NCBI GenBank assembly: GCA_963792655.1
Contig: CAWBWU010000003.1
Coordinates: 434,001 to 498,000 of the forward strand
Direction of reading: 5' to 3'
DNA length: 64,000 bases
Source: DOZZ01 sp963792655
GTDB lineage: Bacteria; Acidobacteriota; Terriglobia; Bryobacterales; Bryobacteraceae
Below the pieces are notes generated by a model. It saw only the letters and a program-made list of their open reading frames with translations, had not been told where the DNA came from and did not search any database. This document shows, in pieces, positions 18,320-26,784 of this stretch. Numbering within the stretch: the stretch's first letter is position 1; each line of letters begins with the position of its first letter. The position numbers were made by a program, and so were the translations under genes.

Positions 18320-19627
18320 ATGAGCGATCTCAATCCAAATTCCCCACTGCCCGCGCGCCGCGACTTCCTCAAAGCAGGCGCTGTTTCCAGCGTTCTCGCG
18401 AGCGGTTTCCCCGCCATCATCTCGGCGCAGAGTGTTACCAACGCGATCAAAGTCGGACTGGTCGGCTGCGGCGGACGCGGCACCGGCGCAGCATCGCAAG
18501 CGCTTACATGCCGACGACTAAGCGGAACTAGTCGCGGTCGCGGACATCGACCAGGCGCAGGTCGATCAGTCTCTCGCCACTCTGAAGGCGGTTTCGAAGA
18601 TCGCCGACCGCGTGCGCGTCGAGCCCCGCGTCAGTTTCTGGGTCTCGATGCGTATCAGCGGGTAGTCGCGAGCGGAGTGGATGTGGTGCTGCTGGCGACG
18701 CCGCCGGGCTTCCGGCCGCTGCATCTGGCCGCGTGCATCGAAGCGAACAAGCACGTGTTCTGCGAGAAGCCGGTCGCGACCGATGCGCCGGGCGTCCGCT
18801 GCGTTCTCGAAACCGTCGAGAAGGCGAAGCAGAAGAATCTATCGCTGGTCGCCGGCTTCTGCTGGCGCTACAACGCAATGATCCAGGAGACGTTCGAGCA
18901 GATGCACGACGGCGCCATCGGCAAGCTGGTCGCTTACTACGCGACTTACTACACAAGCCCGGTGAAACCGATGCCGCCCGCGAGCACCCGCCCCGCGGGC
19001 ATGAGCGACACCGAGTGGCAGATCCGCAACTGGTACAACTTCGTCTGGCTCTGCGGCGACAGCATCGTGGAGCAGGCGGTGCATAGCGTGGACAAGATCG
19101 CCTGGGCGATGAACGACGAGCCGCCGGTGAGTTGCGTCGGCGTCGGCGGACGCGCGATTCCGGCCGAAGGCGGCAACATCTACGACCACTTCGAGGTGAA
19201 TTACCTCTATCCCAACGGCGTGCGCGCGTTTCTGGCCAACCGCCAGATCGAAGGCTGCTACAACGAGAATTCCGATTACATGCTGGGCACCGACGGCGCA
19301 TGCACCATCGGCCGCGGACCCGACGCCCGCGCATCGAAGGCAAGAACGAATGGACCTGGACCGGCCAGAAGTACGACATGTACCAGCGCGAGCACGACGT
19401 GCTGTTCGCGTCCATCCGGCAGCAAGCAGCCCGTGAACGACGGCAAGCGCATGGCCACCAGCACGCTGCTGGCGATGATGGGCCGCATGGCCGCCTACAC
19501 CGGGCAGCAGGTGACCTGGGAGCAGGCGCTGAACTCGCAGGAGAAGCTGGTGCCGGACGTGATCGATTGGAAGGGCGCGCTGCCCGTTGCTCCGCGCGCG
19601 CAGCCCGGCATCACCAAGTTCATCTGA
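18320..19627 (+). pseudogene. Gfo/Idh/MocA-family oxidoreductase, Tat-exported, multiply disrupted
   Basis: Start ATG 18320. The N-terminus has a twin-arginine signal (ARRDFLKAGAVSSVLASG), then the Rossmann motif KVGLVGCGGRGTGAA. From ~18510 to ~18650 the correct reading is in another frame (VAVADIDQAQVDQSLATLKAV), including an in-frame TAA at ~18521 that a C-to-A change explains. The first frame then resumes with LGLDAYQRVVASGVDVVLLATPP and the EKPVATDAPG motif whose Lys binds nucleotide and substrate. Near 19320-19430 a further two shifts hide EGKNEWTWTGQKYDMYQREH. The ends are family-like (AYTGQQVTWEQALNSQEKL). Such enzymes oxidise or reduce sugars with NAD(P). It leads the operon running to 25450. 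Confidence 0.8.
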
Positions 19628-19629
19628 CG

Positions 19630-20588
19630 ATGCGCGCTTGCGTTGGTCGTTGTTGCTCGCCTGTTGCGTAGCGCATGCCGCGGACGAGCATGGACAACGT
19701 GCGTCAGATTCGCGACTCGCATTGCGGAGCACAACAGCGCGAAACGGGCCGACAGTATAAGCGTCACGATCCCGAACACCACCGTCTCTTACGACATGGC
19801 GCCGGTTCCGGCGGGCGATTTCCATGGGATCGGCAGCAAGGCGGACGAACGCCGTGCATAGGTGCATGGACGCATTCTGGATGCAGGCGCATGAAGTACC
19901 TGGGACGAGTACCGGCTGTTCATGTTCGCAACAGCCGACGCAGAGCAAAGACGACACCGTGGATGCGGTGAGCCGGCCCACGCGGCCCTATGTCGAGATG
20001 AGCTTCGGCATGGGCATCAACGGCTTTCCGGCCATCAGCATGACGCAGCACGCGGCCAACAAATATGCGGAATGGCTGAGCGCGAAGACCGGCGAGTTCT
20101 ATCGTTTGCCGACGGAAGCCGAATGGGAGTATGCGTGCCGCGCGGGCGGCGATGGGCAGCCGGCGAACCTGGACGAGTACGCCTGGTACGCCGCGAACAG
20201 CAACGGCAAATATCAGAAGGTCGCGACGAAGAAGCCGAACGCCTGGGGACTGTACGACATGCTGGGCAACGTGATGGAGTGGACGCTCGATCAGTATCGC
20301 GCCTTACGCGACGGGGCCGGCCAAAGATCCATGGGTTCGTGCGACGAAGCCGTATCCGCAGGCGGTGCGCGGCGGATCCTGGAACGATCCGGCCGCTGGC
20401 GTGAACTGCACGGCGCGCGTTGGCTCCGATGCTCCTGGAAACAGCAGGACCCGCAACTGCCCAAGAGCATCTGGTATCACACCGATGCGCAGTGGCTTGG
20501 GTTCCGGCTGGTGCGTCCGGCCGAGTTGCCTGCGGCGGAAGAGATGTTTCGCTATTGGAACAACGGTGTGGAGCACGATGAGCAGTAG
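19630..20588 (+). pseudogene. FGE/SUMF1-like (sulfatase-modifying factor fold) protein, multiply frameshifted
   Basis: Pieces in three frames assemble into one protein: a signal peptide (RWSLLLACCVAHAADEHG), VTIPNTTVSYDMAPVPAGDF, MQAHEVTWDEYRLFMFATADA, GFPAISMTQHAANKYAEWLS, FYRLPTEAEWEYACRAGG, GLYDMLGNVMEWTLDQY, AVRGGSWNDPAAGVNCTARV and LGFRLVRPAEL. These are the hallmark motifs of formylglycine-generating-enzyme-like proteins. The RGGSW region has only one Cys (NCTAR), where true sulfatase activators have two, so a formylglycine-forming role is unlikely. At least five frame changes are needed. Its end overlaps the ApbE start by 11 nt. Confidence 0.75.
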
Positions 20589-21486
20589 TCTCTTGCTGCT
20601 ACCGCTACTGCTCGGCACATCGGGCGCGCTGCCTCTGCAACGCTTCGAAGCCGTCGAGCCGCACATGGGCACGCTGTTCAGCATCACGCTCTATGCGCCC
20701 GATGTGATTAGCGCACAGGCTGCATTTCGTGCGGCCTTCGATCGCGTAACAGTGCTCGACGCGATGCTGACCGATTACGATCCAGCCAGTGAATTGAGCC
20801 GCGTCACGCAACGAGCGGTGCAGCAACCGGTACATGTTTCGGATGACTTCTTCACAGTGCTGCAAGCTGCGCAACGAACATCGGTGGCGAGCGATGGCGC
20901 TTTCGACATTACCGTGGGTCCACTCACGCATCTCTGGCGCGCGGCTCGCAAAGCCCATCGCCTGCCGGCGCTTGATGCCGTTCGCGAAGCTCTCACGCGC
21001 TGTGGGTACACAAAAATGCATCTCGATCCGGCGCAGCATACTGTGATGTTCGATAGCGCCGGCATGCAACTCGATGCTGGCGCGATTGCCAAAGGCTACG
21101 CGGCCGATGAAGCTCTTGCCGTTCTCACGCGCGCCGGCATTCGCAGCGCGCTGGTAGCGGCGAGCGGCGATCTCGCTTTCAGCAATGCACCGCCGTCTGA
21201 AGCTGGATGGCGCATTGCGATTGCCGGCCGCGTGTTGATGCAATCGAACGGTGCAGTCTCAACGTCGGGCGACAGCGAACAGCATCTGGATTACGACGGC
21301 GTGCGCTACTCGCATATCATCGATCCGCGCACCGGTTCTGCGCTCACGCATTCCGCAATGGTTACGATCTCGGGCAGGCGAGGGATCGACGTTGATCCCG
21401 CGGCTACTGCGGTCAGCGTGATGGGCGAGCAGGCCGGCATGCAGTTCATTGCTGCGCAAGGCATGAAGGCATACGTGACGCCATGA
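20578..21486 (+). CDS. ApbE-like FAD:protein FMN transferase, secreted
   Basis: 302 residues from ATG 20578, with a short signal peptide (MSSSLLLLPLLLGTSGAL). Family motifs: HMGTLFSITLYA near the start, FDITVGPLTHLWR, QLDAGAIAKGYAADEAL (FAD binding), SGDLAF, YSHIIDPRTGSALTHS, and DVDPAATAVSVMG with the acidic metal site. ApbE links FMN by a phosphoester bond to Thr/Ser of target proteins outside the inner membrane. It overlaps the upstream gene by 11 nt and the downstream Gfo/Idh by 4 nt (ATGA), so it is co-translated with the catabolic cassette. No target with an obvious flavinylation motif is seen in the operon. Confidence 0.88.
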   Translation: MSSSLLLLPLLLGTSGALPLQRFEAVEPHMGTLFSITLYAPDVISAQAAFRAAFDRVTVLDAMLTDYDPASELSRVTQRAVQQPVHVSDDFFTVLQAAQRTSVASDGAFDITVGPLTHLWRAARKAHRLPALDAVREALTRCGYTKMHLDPAQHTVMFDSAGMQLDAGAIAKGYAADEALAVLTRAGIRSALVAASGDLAFSNAPPSEAGWRIAIAGRVLMQSNGAVSTSGDSEQHLDYDGVRYSHIIDPRTGSALTHSAMVTISGRRGIDVDPAATAVSVMGEQAGMQFIAAQGMKAYVTP

Positions 21487-22478
21487 CGCTCAACATCGGC
21501 GTGATCGGTCTCGGCTCCATGGGTGCGTTGCACCTGGACGTATTTGAAAAGATTCAAAATGCTTCAGTAACGGCAGTGTGTTCCCGCGATCCACGAAAGC
21601 TCGCGGGTGACCTTCGCGGTCTCGGCGGCAACCTGGAACGAGAAGGGCGCGTTCACGATTTCGCGCAGGTGCATGCCTACACCGACTGGCGCGAACTCAT
21701 TGCCGATCCGAATGTCGACGCCGTCGACATCTGCCTTCCTTCAGACGCCCATGCCGAAGTGTCGATTGCGGCGATGGCCGCCGGAAAACACGTGCTCTGC
21801 GAAAAGCCGATGGCCCTCACCTCAGCCGATTGCGATCGCATGCTCGCGGCCGCTGACCAACATGGCCGTGTGCTGATGATCGCGCATACACTGCGTTTCT
21901 GGCCCGACTACAACTACCTCGCGTTATTCGCGCGCGAGCATTCGATCGTCGAAGCATTCTTCGAGCGCAAGTGCGGCGTGCCCGATTGGAGTGCATGGCT
22001 GCCCGACCCTTCGCGGAGCGGAGGCGCTATTTTCGATCTGATGATTCACGACATCGATCAGGCCATATCGCTTTTTGGCGTCCCCGATCAGGTTTCGGCG
22101 CACAGCACTGGTCCTGTCGATACCGTGCGCGCGACATTGCATTATCCGCATCGCAAAGTACACATCGAGGGCGGCTGGCTTGCGCCCGGCACTCCGTTCG
22201 CGATGGACTTCCAGGTTCACGCAGCCGATCAGCGGTTGAGCTATCACGGCGGCGTGCTTCAGCAGTGCAGCGCGCAGGAGCGCCACACCGTAGACTTGAG
22301 CGCGCAGCCGCAGGCCTACGATGCGGAACTGCGCTACTTCGTCGAGTGCTGTGTTACCAACGGTGCGCCCGTGCTTTGTCCGCCGCGCGAGTCGGCGCAG
22401 GCGGTCGCGTTGGCCGCGCTTCTGGTGCGCTCACGTACGCGCGGAGGTGAGACGCTGAAGGTCGAAGCAACCATATGA
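21483..22478 (+). CDS. Gfo/Idh/MocA-family oxidoreductase
   Basis: 331 residues, cytoplasmic (no signal peptide). The Rossmann motif IGVIGLGSMGALHLDVF is followed by VDICLPSDAHAEVSIAAMAAGKHV, CEKPMAL with the catalytic-site Lys, and GGAIFDLMIHDID with the usual GGxxxDxxxHxxD substrate-site motif. It is intact, unlike the first Gfo/Idh of the operon. ATGA overlaps occur at both ends, with ApbE before and a TIM-barrel gene after. Inferred role: NAD(P)-linked oxidation or re-reduction of a sugar carbon in the same pathway as its neighbours. Confidence 0.9.
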   Translation: MTLNIGVIGLGSMGALHLDVFEKIQNASVTAVCSRDPRKLAGDLRGLGGNLEREGRVHDFAQVHAYTDWRELIADPNVDAVDICLPSDAHAEVSIAAMAAGKHVLCEKPMALTSADCDRMLAAADQHGRVLMIAHTLRFWPDYNYLALFAREHSIVEAFFERKCGVPDWSAWLPDPSRSGGAIFDLMIHDIDQAISLFGVPDQVSAHSTGPVDTVRATLHYPHRKVHIEGGWLAPGTPFAMDFQVHAADQRLSYHGGVLQQCSAQERHTVDLSAQPQAYDAELRYFVECCVTNGAPVLCPPRESAQAVALAALLVRSRTRGGETLKVEATI

Positions 22479-23320
22479 GAAGGGTCGAAACACACGAGAT
22501 CGGACTGATGTTCTGGGCACTTCCGGATGCCGCTGAAACAATGCAGCGCGTGCAGGCACTCGGCTTCCGCGCAGGACAGTTAGGCGTGCCGGGCGAGCTC
22601 TCGCTCGAAGGACAAGCGGCGCCATGGAACACCGTACTGCGCGAGACGCACTTCGCCATCGCCACCGCGGTGTGCAGCTACGCCGGCGAGTCGTACGAGA
22701 ACTTGTCGACGGTGCGGTTATCCGTTGGCCTGGTGCCTGAGTTCACGCGCGCCGAGCGCATCGCGCGAACGAAAGAAGTTTCTGATTTCGCCGCAGCGCT
22801 CAGTATCCCCAGCGTTGGATGCCACATTGGTTTTGTGCCGCATGATGCAAACGATCCGGCTTACCGCGAAGTCCGCGACATCACGCGCGAGATTTGCGAT
22901 CACTGCGCCGGGAATGGTCAAAGCTTCGCACTCGAGACGGGACAAGAGCCGGCAGATGTTTTGCTCGGCTTCATTCGTGACGTCGATAGAGCCAATCTGA
23001 AGATCAACTTCGATCCCGCGAACATGGTTCTGTACGGGACGGGAGATCCGCTCGAAGCACTCGATACGCTCGCGCCCCACATCGTCTCGGTGCATTGCAA
23101 AGACGGCGATCCGCCGCCGCGCGATGATGCCAATGCGCTCGGCATGGAACGCGCGCTCGGCACCGGCAGCGTTGACGTCCGCGCGTTTGTCGAAAAGCTG
23201 AAATCGATCGGATACACTGGCATCCTGAGTATCGAACGCGAAGAGCCCGACGCCGATCAGCGCGATGCAGATATTCGCTCAGCGCTTGCGCTATTGAAGG
23301 ATTTGACCCGTGCATATTGA
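22475..23320 (+). CDS. Xylose-isomerase-like TIM-barrel protein (sugar isomerase/epimerase or lyase)
   Basis: 281 residues, no signal peptide. The fold is shown by GFRAGQLGVPGELS, FALETGQEPADVLL with the first metal Glu, KINFDPANMVLYGTGDP with the Asp, VSVHCKDGD with the His, and ILSIEREEPD with the last Glu. These are the four metal ligands of the AP_endonuc_2 family. It overlaps the upstream Gfo/Idh (ATGA) and the next TIM-barrel gene by 11 nt. It resembles its neighbour (ETGQE-, NLILYGKGEP), so the pair probably arose by duplication. Confidence 0.88.
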   Translation: MRRVETHEIGLMFWALPDAAETMQRVQALGFRAGQLGVPGELSLEGQAAPWNTVLRETHFAIATAVCSYAGESYENLSTVRLSVGLVPEFTRAERIARTKEVSDFAAALSIPSVGCHIGFVPHDANDPAYREVRDITREICDHCAGNGQSFALETGQEPADVLLGFIRDVDRANLKINFDPANMVLYGTGDPLEALDTLAPHIVSVHCKDGDPPPRDDANALGMERALGTGSVDVRAFVEKLKSIGYTGILSIEREEPDADQRDADIRSALALLKDLTRAY

Positions 23321-24218
23321 CCGCCGCGGCTTCATAAAAGGCACCGTTGGTCTGGCGGGCGCAACTGTGGCCGCATCCGCGGAACAGGCGCGCCCAAGGC
23401 TGGGCGTTGTGGTTGGCGTGACTGGCAAATCAACGCCGGATCAGGCCATCGCTCGCGTCGCTGCGTTCGGCTTGCCCACTTGCCAGGTGAGTGTCGGCAT
23501 GTCACCCGAAGGTCTGGCGGGGCCGTTGAAAGCAGCTCTCGACAAATATCATGTTGAGGCGACGGCAGCGATGACGTTGGGGCAAGGTCCGATGGTTTGG
23601 GATTTCTATCATGGCCCGAGCACGATCGGTTTGGTCCCACCGCAAACGCGTGCAATGCGCCTCGATGCTCTCAAACGTGCGTCCGACTTGGCCAAGCAGT
23701 GCGGCATCGGTGCGGTGCACACGCACTGCGGGTTCATTCCGGAAGATCCCAACGATCCCTTGTATGCGCCGACGATTGCCGCTATCCATGAAGCTGCCGC
23801 GCATTGCCGCGCCAATGGCCAGCACTTCCTGATGGAAACCGGGCAGGAGTCGCCGATCACTTTGCGGCGCGCGATTCGCGATGTCGCGCTCGACAATGTC
23901 GGTGTCAACCTCGATACGGCCAACCTGATTCTGTACGGCAAGGGCGAACCGGTGGGCGCACTGGAAGTGATTGGTCCTTTCGTGCGCGGGCTGCACGCAA
24001 AGGATGGCAAGTATCCGACCGACCCGAACAAGCTCGGACAGGAAGTGCCGATTGGGTCCGGACGCGTGAACTTTGCCGAAGTCATGCGCGGGCTGCGGCG
24101 GTTGAATTACTCAGGTCCGATCACGATCGAACGCGAAACCTCCGGCCCGCAGCAGGAAGCCGACATTCGCGCGTCGAAGATTTATCTCGAACGCATGATC
24201 GAGGAAGCTTACCGTTAA
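23310..24218 (+). CDS. Xylose-isomerase-like TIM-barrel protein, Tat-exported
   Basis: 302 residues. MHIDRRGFIKGTVGLAGATVAAS is a twin-arginine signal (RRGFIKG). The barrel carries the same metal-ligand positions as the upstream paralogue: FLMETGQESPITL, NLDTANLILYGKGEP, GLHAKDGKYPTDP and ITIERETSGP. Unlike its cytoplasmic paralogue it is exported, so the two probably act on related compounds on either side of the inner membrane. The start (GTG/ATG region at 23310) overlaps the previous gene by 11 nt, and the MFS gene follows after 2 nt. Confidence 0.88.
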   Translation: MHIDRRGFIKGTVGLAGATVAASAEQARPRLGVVVGVTGKSTPDQAIARVAAFGLPTCQVSVGMSPEGLAGPLKAALDKYHVEATAAMTLGQGPMVWDFYHGPSTIGLVPPQTRAMRLDALKRASDLAKQCGIGAVHTHCGFIPEDPNDPLYAPTIAAIHEAAAHCRANGQHFLMETGQESPITLRRAIRDVALDNVGVNLDTANLILYGKGEPVGALEVIGPFVRGLHAKDGKYPTDPNKLGQEVPIGSGRVNFAEVMRGLRRLNYSGPITIERETSGPQQEADIRASKIYLERMIEEAYR

Positions 24219-24220
24219 CT

Positions 24221-25450
24221 ATGCCCGTCTCTCTTCGCATCCGCCTCAGCGTGATGATGTTCCTGAACTACTTCATCTGGGGCTGCTGGTATGTCACGCT
24301 CGACACCTACCTCACGCGGACGCTGCACTTCTCGGGCACGCAATCAGGAGCTGTGTTCGGAACCACTGCGCTTGCCGCAATGATCTCGCCATTTTTTGTG
24401 GGCTTAGTTGCCGATCGTTATTTCGCAACTGAACGCGTGATGCTGGTGTTGCATCTACTCGGCGCGGCGGTGCTCTATGCTGTTACGCGCGTTGCGGATT
24501 TCGGCTCGGTGTACGGGCTCATGCTGCTCTACTGCCTTTGCTATTTCCCGACGATCGCGCTCACCAACTCGATTACGCTGCGCTACGTGAAAGACTCGGG
24601 GCGCGACTTTCCGTTGATCCGCTTTTTCGGAACCTTTGGTTGGATTGCCATCGGTCAGATTATCGGGCGGCTCGGGATCGAGACTACCTCGCGCCCATTT
24701 CTGCTGGCGGCCGGCGCTTCGGTCATCATGGCGTTGTTCTGCTTGCTGCTGCCGCATCAAGCACCGGAGAAGCAGCAGCAGGGCGCGTCCCTCAAATCGG
24801 CGCTGGGCTTTGACGCGCTGGTCATGTTGAAAGACCCGGCCTATCGCGTGTTCGTGATCGCCTCGGTACTGGCTTGCATTCCGCTGACGTTCTACTTCTC
24901 ATTCACGAACGCATATCTGAATGATGTCGGCGTCGCCAATGCTGCTGGGAAGATGACGTGGGGCCAGATCTCCGAAGTGGGAATGATGCTCGCGATGCCG
25001 TTCATCTTTCGCCGTATGAGCGTCAAGCGCATTCTGTTGATGGGTCTGGTTGCGTGGTCCGTGCGTTATGTGTTGCTCGCGCTGGGCAATCCTGCCGACC
25101 GGATGTGGATGTTCTACGTGGCGATTTTGCTGCATGGCGTCTGCTATGACTTCTTCTTCATGACCGGCCAGCTTTACACCGACCAGCGCGCACCGGCCCA
25201 CCTGCGCAACGCGGCGCAAGGCTTCATCACGTTCCTCACCTATGGTGTGGGCATGTTCATCGGCTCGTTGCTCTCGGGCGGCGCGGTGGATCTGTTCACG
25301 ACCACGAACGGCGCGACCACCACGCGCAACTGGACCGGCTTTTGGCTTAGTTCGAGTGCGGGCGCTTTCTTGTTGCTGATATTGATCGGCGTGTTTTTCC
25401 GTAGCAGAGAGAAGATTGAGACGAAGGCGCCGGAACCGGTATTGGTGTAG
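24221..25450 (+). CDS. MFS transporter, nucleoside:H+ symporter-like
   Basis: 409 residues from ATG 24221, with twelve hydrophobic segments. MMFLNYFIWGCWYVTLDTYL at the N-terminus, SPFFVGLVADRYFATERVM between helices 2 and 3 and GRDFPLIRFFGTFGWIAIG match the NupG-like NUC_H_symport family. In Acidobacteria, Planctomycetes and Bacteroidetes such transporters often sit beside Gfo/Idh and TIM-barrel genes and probably move sugars or sugar derivatives, not nucleosides. It is the last gene of the operon and is followed by the REP pair. Confidence 0.88.
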   Translation: MPVSLRIRLSVMMFLNYFIWGCWYVTLDTYLTRTLHFSGTQSGAVFGTTALAAMISPFFVGLVADRYFATERVMLVLHLLGAAVLYAVTRVADFGSVYGLMLLYCLCYFPTIALTNSITLRYVKDSGRDFPLIRFFGTFGWIAIGQIIGRLGIETTSRPFLLAAGASVIMALFCLLLPHQAPEKQQQGASLKSALGFDALVMLKDPAYRVFVIASVLACIPLTFYFSFTNAYLNDVGVANAAGKMTWGQISEVGMMLAMPFIFRRMSVKRILLMGLVAWSVRYVLLALGNPADRMWMFYVAILLHGVCYDFFFMTGQLYTDQRAPAHLRNAAQGFITFLTYGVGMFIGSLLSGGAVDLFTTTNGATTTRNWTGFWLSSSAGAFLLLILIGVFFRSREKIETKAPEPVLV

Positions 25451-25459
25451 GGCGGCAAC

Positions 25460-25486
25460 GGGCCGGTCAGTGACCGGCCCCTACAG
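25460..25486 (-). repeat. GTAG-type REP element, copy A (minus orientation)
   Basis: On the minus strand it reads GTAG followed by a palindrome GGGCCGGTCA-C-TGACCGGCCC. The GTAG head immediately before a GC-rich hairpin is the signature of REP sequences mobilised by REP-associated tyrosine transposases. It lies just after the MFS gene and may double as its terminator. Confidence 0.65.
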
Positions 25487-25500
25487 TTGGCTTTCGGGAT

Positions 25501-25926
25501 TTAGTTGTAGTGGCCGATCATTGATCGGCCTTGGTCTGTCACCGGCGCGTTTGGGAGCCGACGGGTGTCGGCCGCATATAAGTTCGCGTTTCTCAGCGTG
25601 CGAATGGAGAAGCCGACCAGCACTGCCGCGGTGATTGCGTGCATGAGCGCACGCGGGTCCAGCAGGTTGTTGATGCTCTGCCCGAACGCCACCGCGATCA
25701 GCACCCAACAGGCCGAGCCGATAGCTGTGATCATGGCGAGGGTTTTGTCATCCGGCCTTCCGGCGCGCACCAGGTTCAGAACGCCAAGCAGCGCCGCAGC
25801 AAGCGATGAGCCCAGCGACCACACGAACATCCCGCTCATGAACGGCACCCAGAGGAACGTGCCAGCCGTATGCCCGCAACTGCCCAGGATCAGCAGCCAT
25901 CCGAAAACACGATCGACCTTCTGCAT
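25501..25926 (-). CDS. Small four-TM membrane protein
   Basis: 141 residues with four hydrophobic segments (VFGWLLILGSCGHTAGTFLW, FVWSLGSSLAAALLGVLNL, LAMITAIGSACWVLIAVAF, LMHAITAAVLVGF). No motif was recognised. Third gene of the ArsR-SRPBCC unit, starting 3 nt after the SRPBCC stop, so it is probably co-expressed. The last ~15 codons run through REP copy B, which means the C-terminus may have been created or altered by insertion of the repeat. Function unknown. Confidence 0.75.
   Translation of the reverse strand: MQKVDRVFGWLLILGSCGHTAGTFLWVPFMSGMFVWSLGSSLAAALLGVLNLVRAGRPDDKTLAMITAIGSACWVLIAVAFGQSINNLLDPRALMHAITAAVLVGFSIRTLRNANLYAADTRRLPNAPVTDQGRSMIGHYN
25507..25530 (+). repeat. GTAG-type REP element, copy B (plus orientation)
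   Basis: GTAGTGGCCGATCA-T-TGATCGGCC. It is the same element as copy A in opposite orientation; the changed stem positions are compensated (G-C to A-T), so both hairpins are perfect. The two GTAG heads face each other across ~21 nt, as in a REPIN. It overlaps the last codons of the membrane-protein gene that starts at 25926. Confidence 0.65.
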
Positions 25927-25929
25927 GCC

Positions 25930-26421
25930 TCAGCTCCCCGACTCCACGCGGCCCCGGAATAGTTCGAGCAGGCCGTTCCAGCCACCGTCGCTGCCCACCC
26001 CGTCACGCATCTTCTGTGAGCCTTCACCATGCCGCTCGAAGTGCCGGTGTTCCAGGTCGACACGGGTGTAGCCATCGCCCTCCGGCGTGAAACGGACTTC
26101 GATTTCGCTCGCGCGCGCTGGGTTTAACTCCTGCTTCCAGTCAGGCGTTACCTGCCAGGCCATAACGAAGCGGCGTGGCGGATCCCAAGTAGTGATGGAG
26201 CCCCACTGGCACTCGACTCCTCCGTCGTGTTGGCTGTAGCAGCGCCCGCCCTCGCGTCCCTCAAGCACGTTACGGAGCATGGGGCTGGCGCCGATGTGGT
26301 GCGAGGCGGGCCACCAGGAATCGATCTCGTCGGTGAAGACGCGGAAAGCGCGGGCAGCGTCGGCCTTCACCGTGATGCTTTTTTGGACAGGTGCGATGAC
26401 GGGCGTCGTTGTAGTAGACAT
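25930..26421 (-). CDS. SRPBCC / AHSA1-like domain protein
   Basis: 163 residues. The START-like fold is shown by SITVKADAARAFRVFTDEIDSWW, GGRCYSQHDGGVECQWGSIT, WDPPRRFVMAWQV and SEIEVRFTPEGDGYTRVDLEHR. AHSA1-like proteins of this kind bind small hydrophobic ligands. They are very commonly paired with an ArsR regulator, as here: the ATG directly follows the regulator's TGA (TGAATG). Confidence 0.9.
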   Translation of the reverse strand: MSTTTTPVIAPVQKSITVKADAARAFRVFTDEIDSWWPASHHIGASPMLRNVLEGREGGRCYSQHDGGVECQWGSITTWDPPRRFVMAWQVTPDWKQELNPARASEIEVRFTPEGDGYTRVDLEHRHFERHGEGSQKMRDGVGSDGGWNGLLELFRGRVESGS

Positions 26422-26742
26422 TCAGTTCTCCTTCGGATCAGGTTGTTCGACTCTTTTCTTGAACGCGGCGAGCGCCTGTGTCCAGAGCTCGTCAAAGTGC
26501 TGGCGTAGCGAGGCTAAGGCTGCGGGATTCACCTGATACACCTGCCGTGTTCCGGAGGTGCGGTGGGTAACCAGTTGAGCCCGTTCGAGCACCCGCAGGT
26601 GCTGCGAAATAGCAGGACGGCTCACCGGGATACCTTCAGCGATTTGGCCCACAGGCAGAGGGCCGGACATCAACCGCTCCAGGATGGCGCGCCGGGTGGC
26701 GTCCCCTAAAGCAGATAGTTGCGCGTCAGCGTTAGTCAACAC
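26422..26742 (-). CDS. ArsR-family HTH transcriptional regulator
   Basis: 106 residues from GTG 26742 (TTG 26739 is possible). ArsR winged helix: LSALGDATRRAILERLMSGPLPVGQIAEGIPVSRPAISQHLRVLERAQLV carries the recognition helix. No metal-binding ELCVCDL-type motif, so it belongs to the SdpR-like non-metal branch often linked to SRPBCC genes. Half-sites overlapping its start (26741-26763) suggest autoregulation. Confidence 0.9.
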   Translation of the reverse strand: MLTNADAQLSALGDATRRAILERLMSGPLPVGQIAEGIPVSRPAISQHLRVLERAQLVTHRTSGTRQVYQVNPAALASLRQHFDELWTQALAAFKKRVEQPDPKEN

Positions 26743-26763
26743 TTACGGTAAGTATTAACTTAC
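26741..26763. promoter_or_regulatory. Probable ArsR operator
   Basis: Three alternating 6-mers ACTTAC (26741), GTAAGT (26748) and ACTTAC (26758) form two overlapping inverted repeats across the start codon of the arsR-like gene, as expected for an autorepressor site. Confidence 0.6.
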
Positions 26764-26784
26764 GCAACGCAATTCGTCAAGCGG

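Noticed and set aside
18839..19981. 380-residue open frame on the minus strand
   Set aside because: Antisense to the disrupted Gfo/Idh and FGE-like genes; composition is that of a shadow frame.
25280..25340. NGATTT motif in the MFS protein as a flavinylation target for the nearby ApbE
   Set aside because: Targets need Ser/Thr-Gly-Ala-Thr after an Asp in an exported domain; here Asn precedes Gly and the place is a transporter loop.
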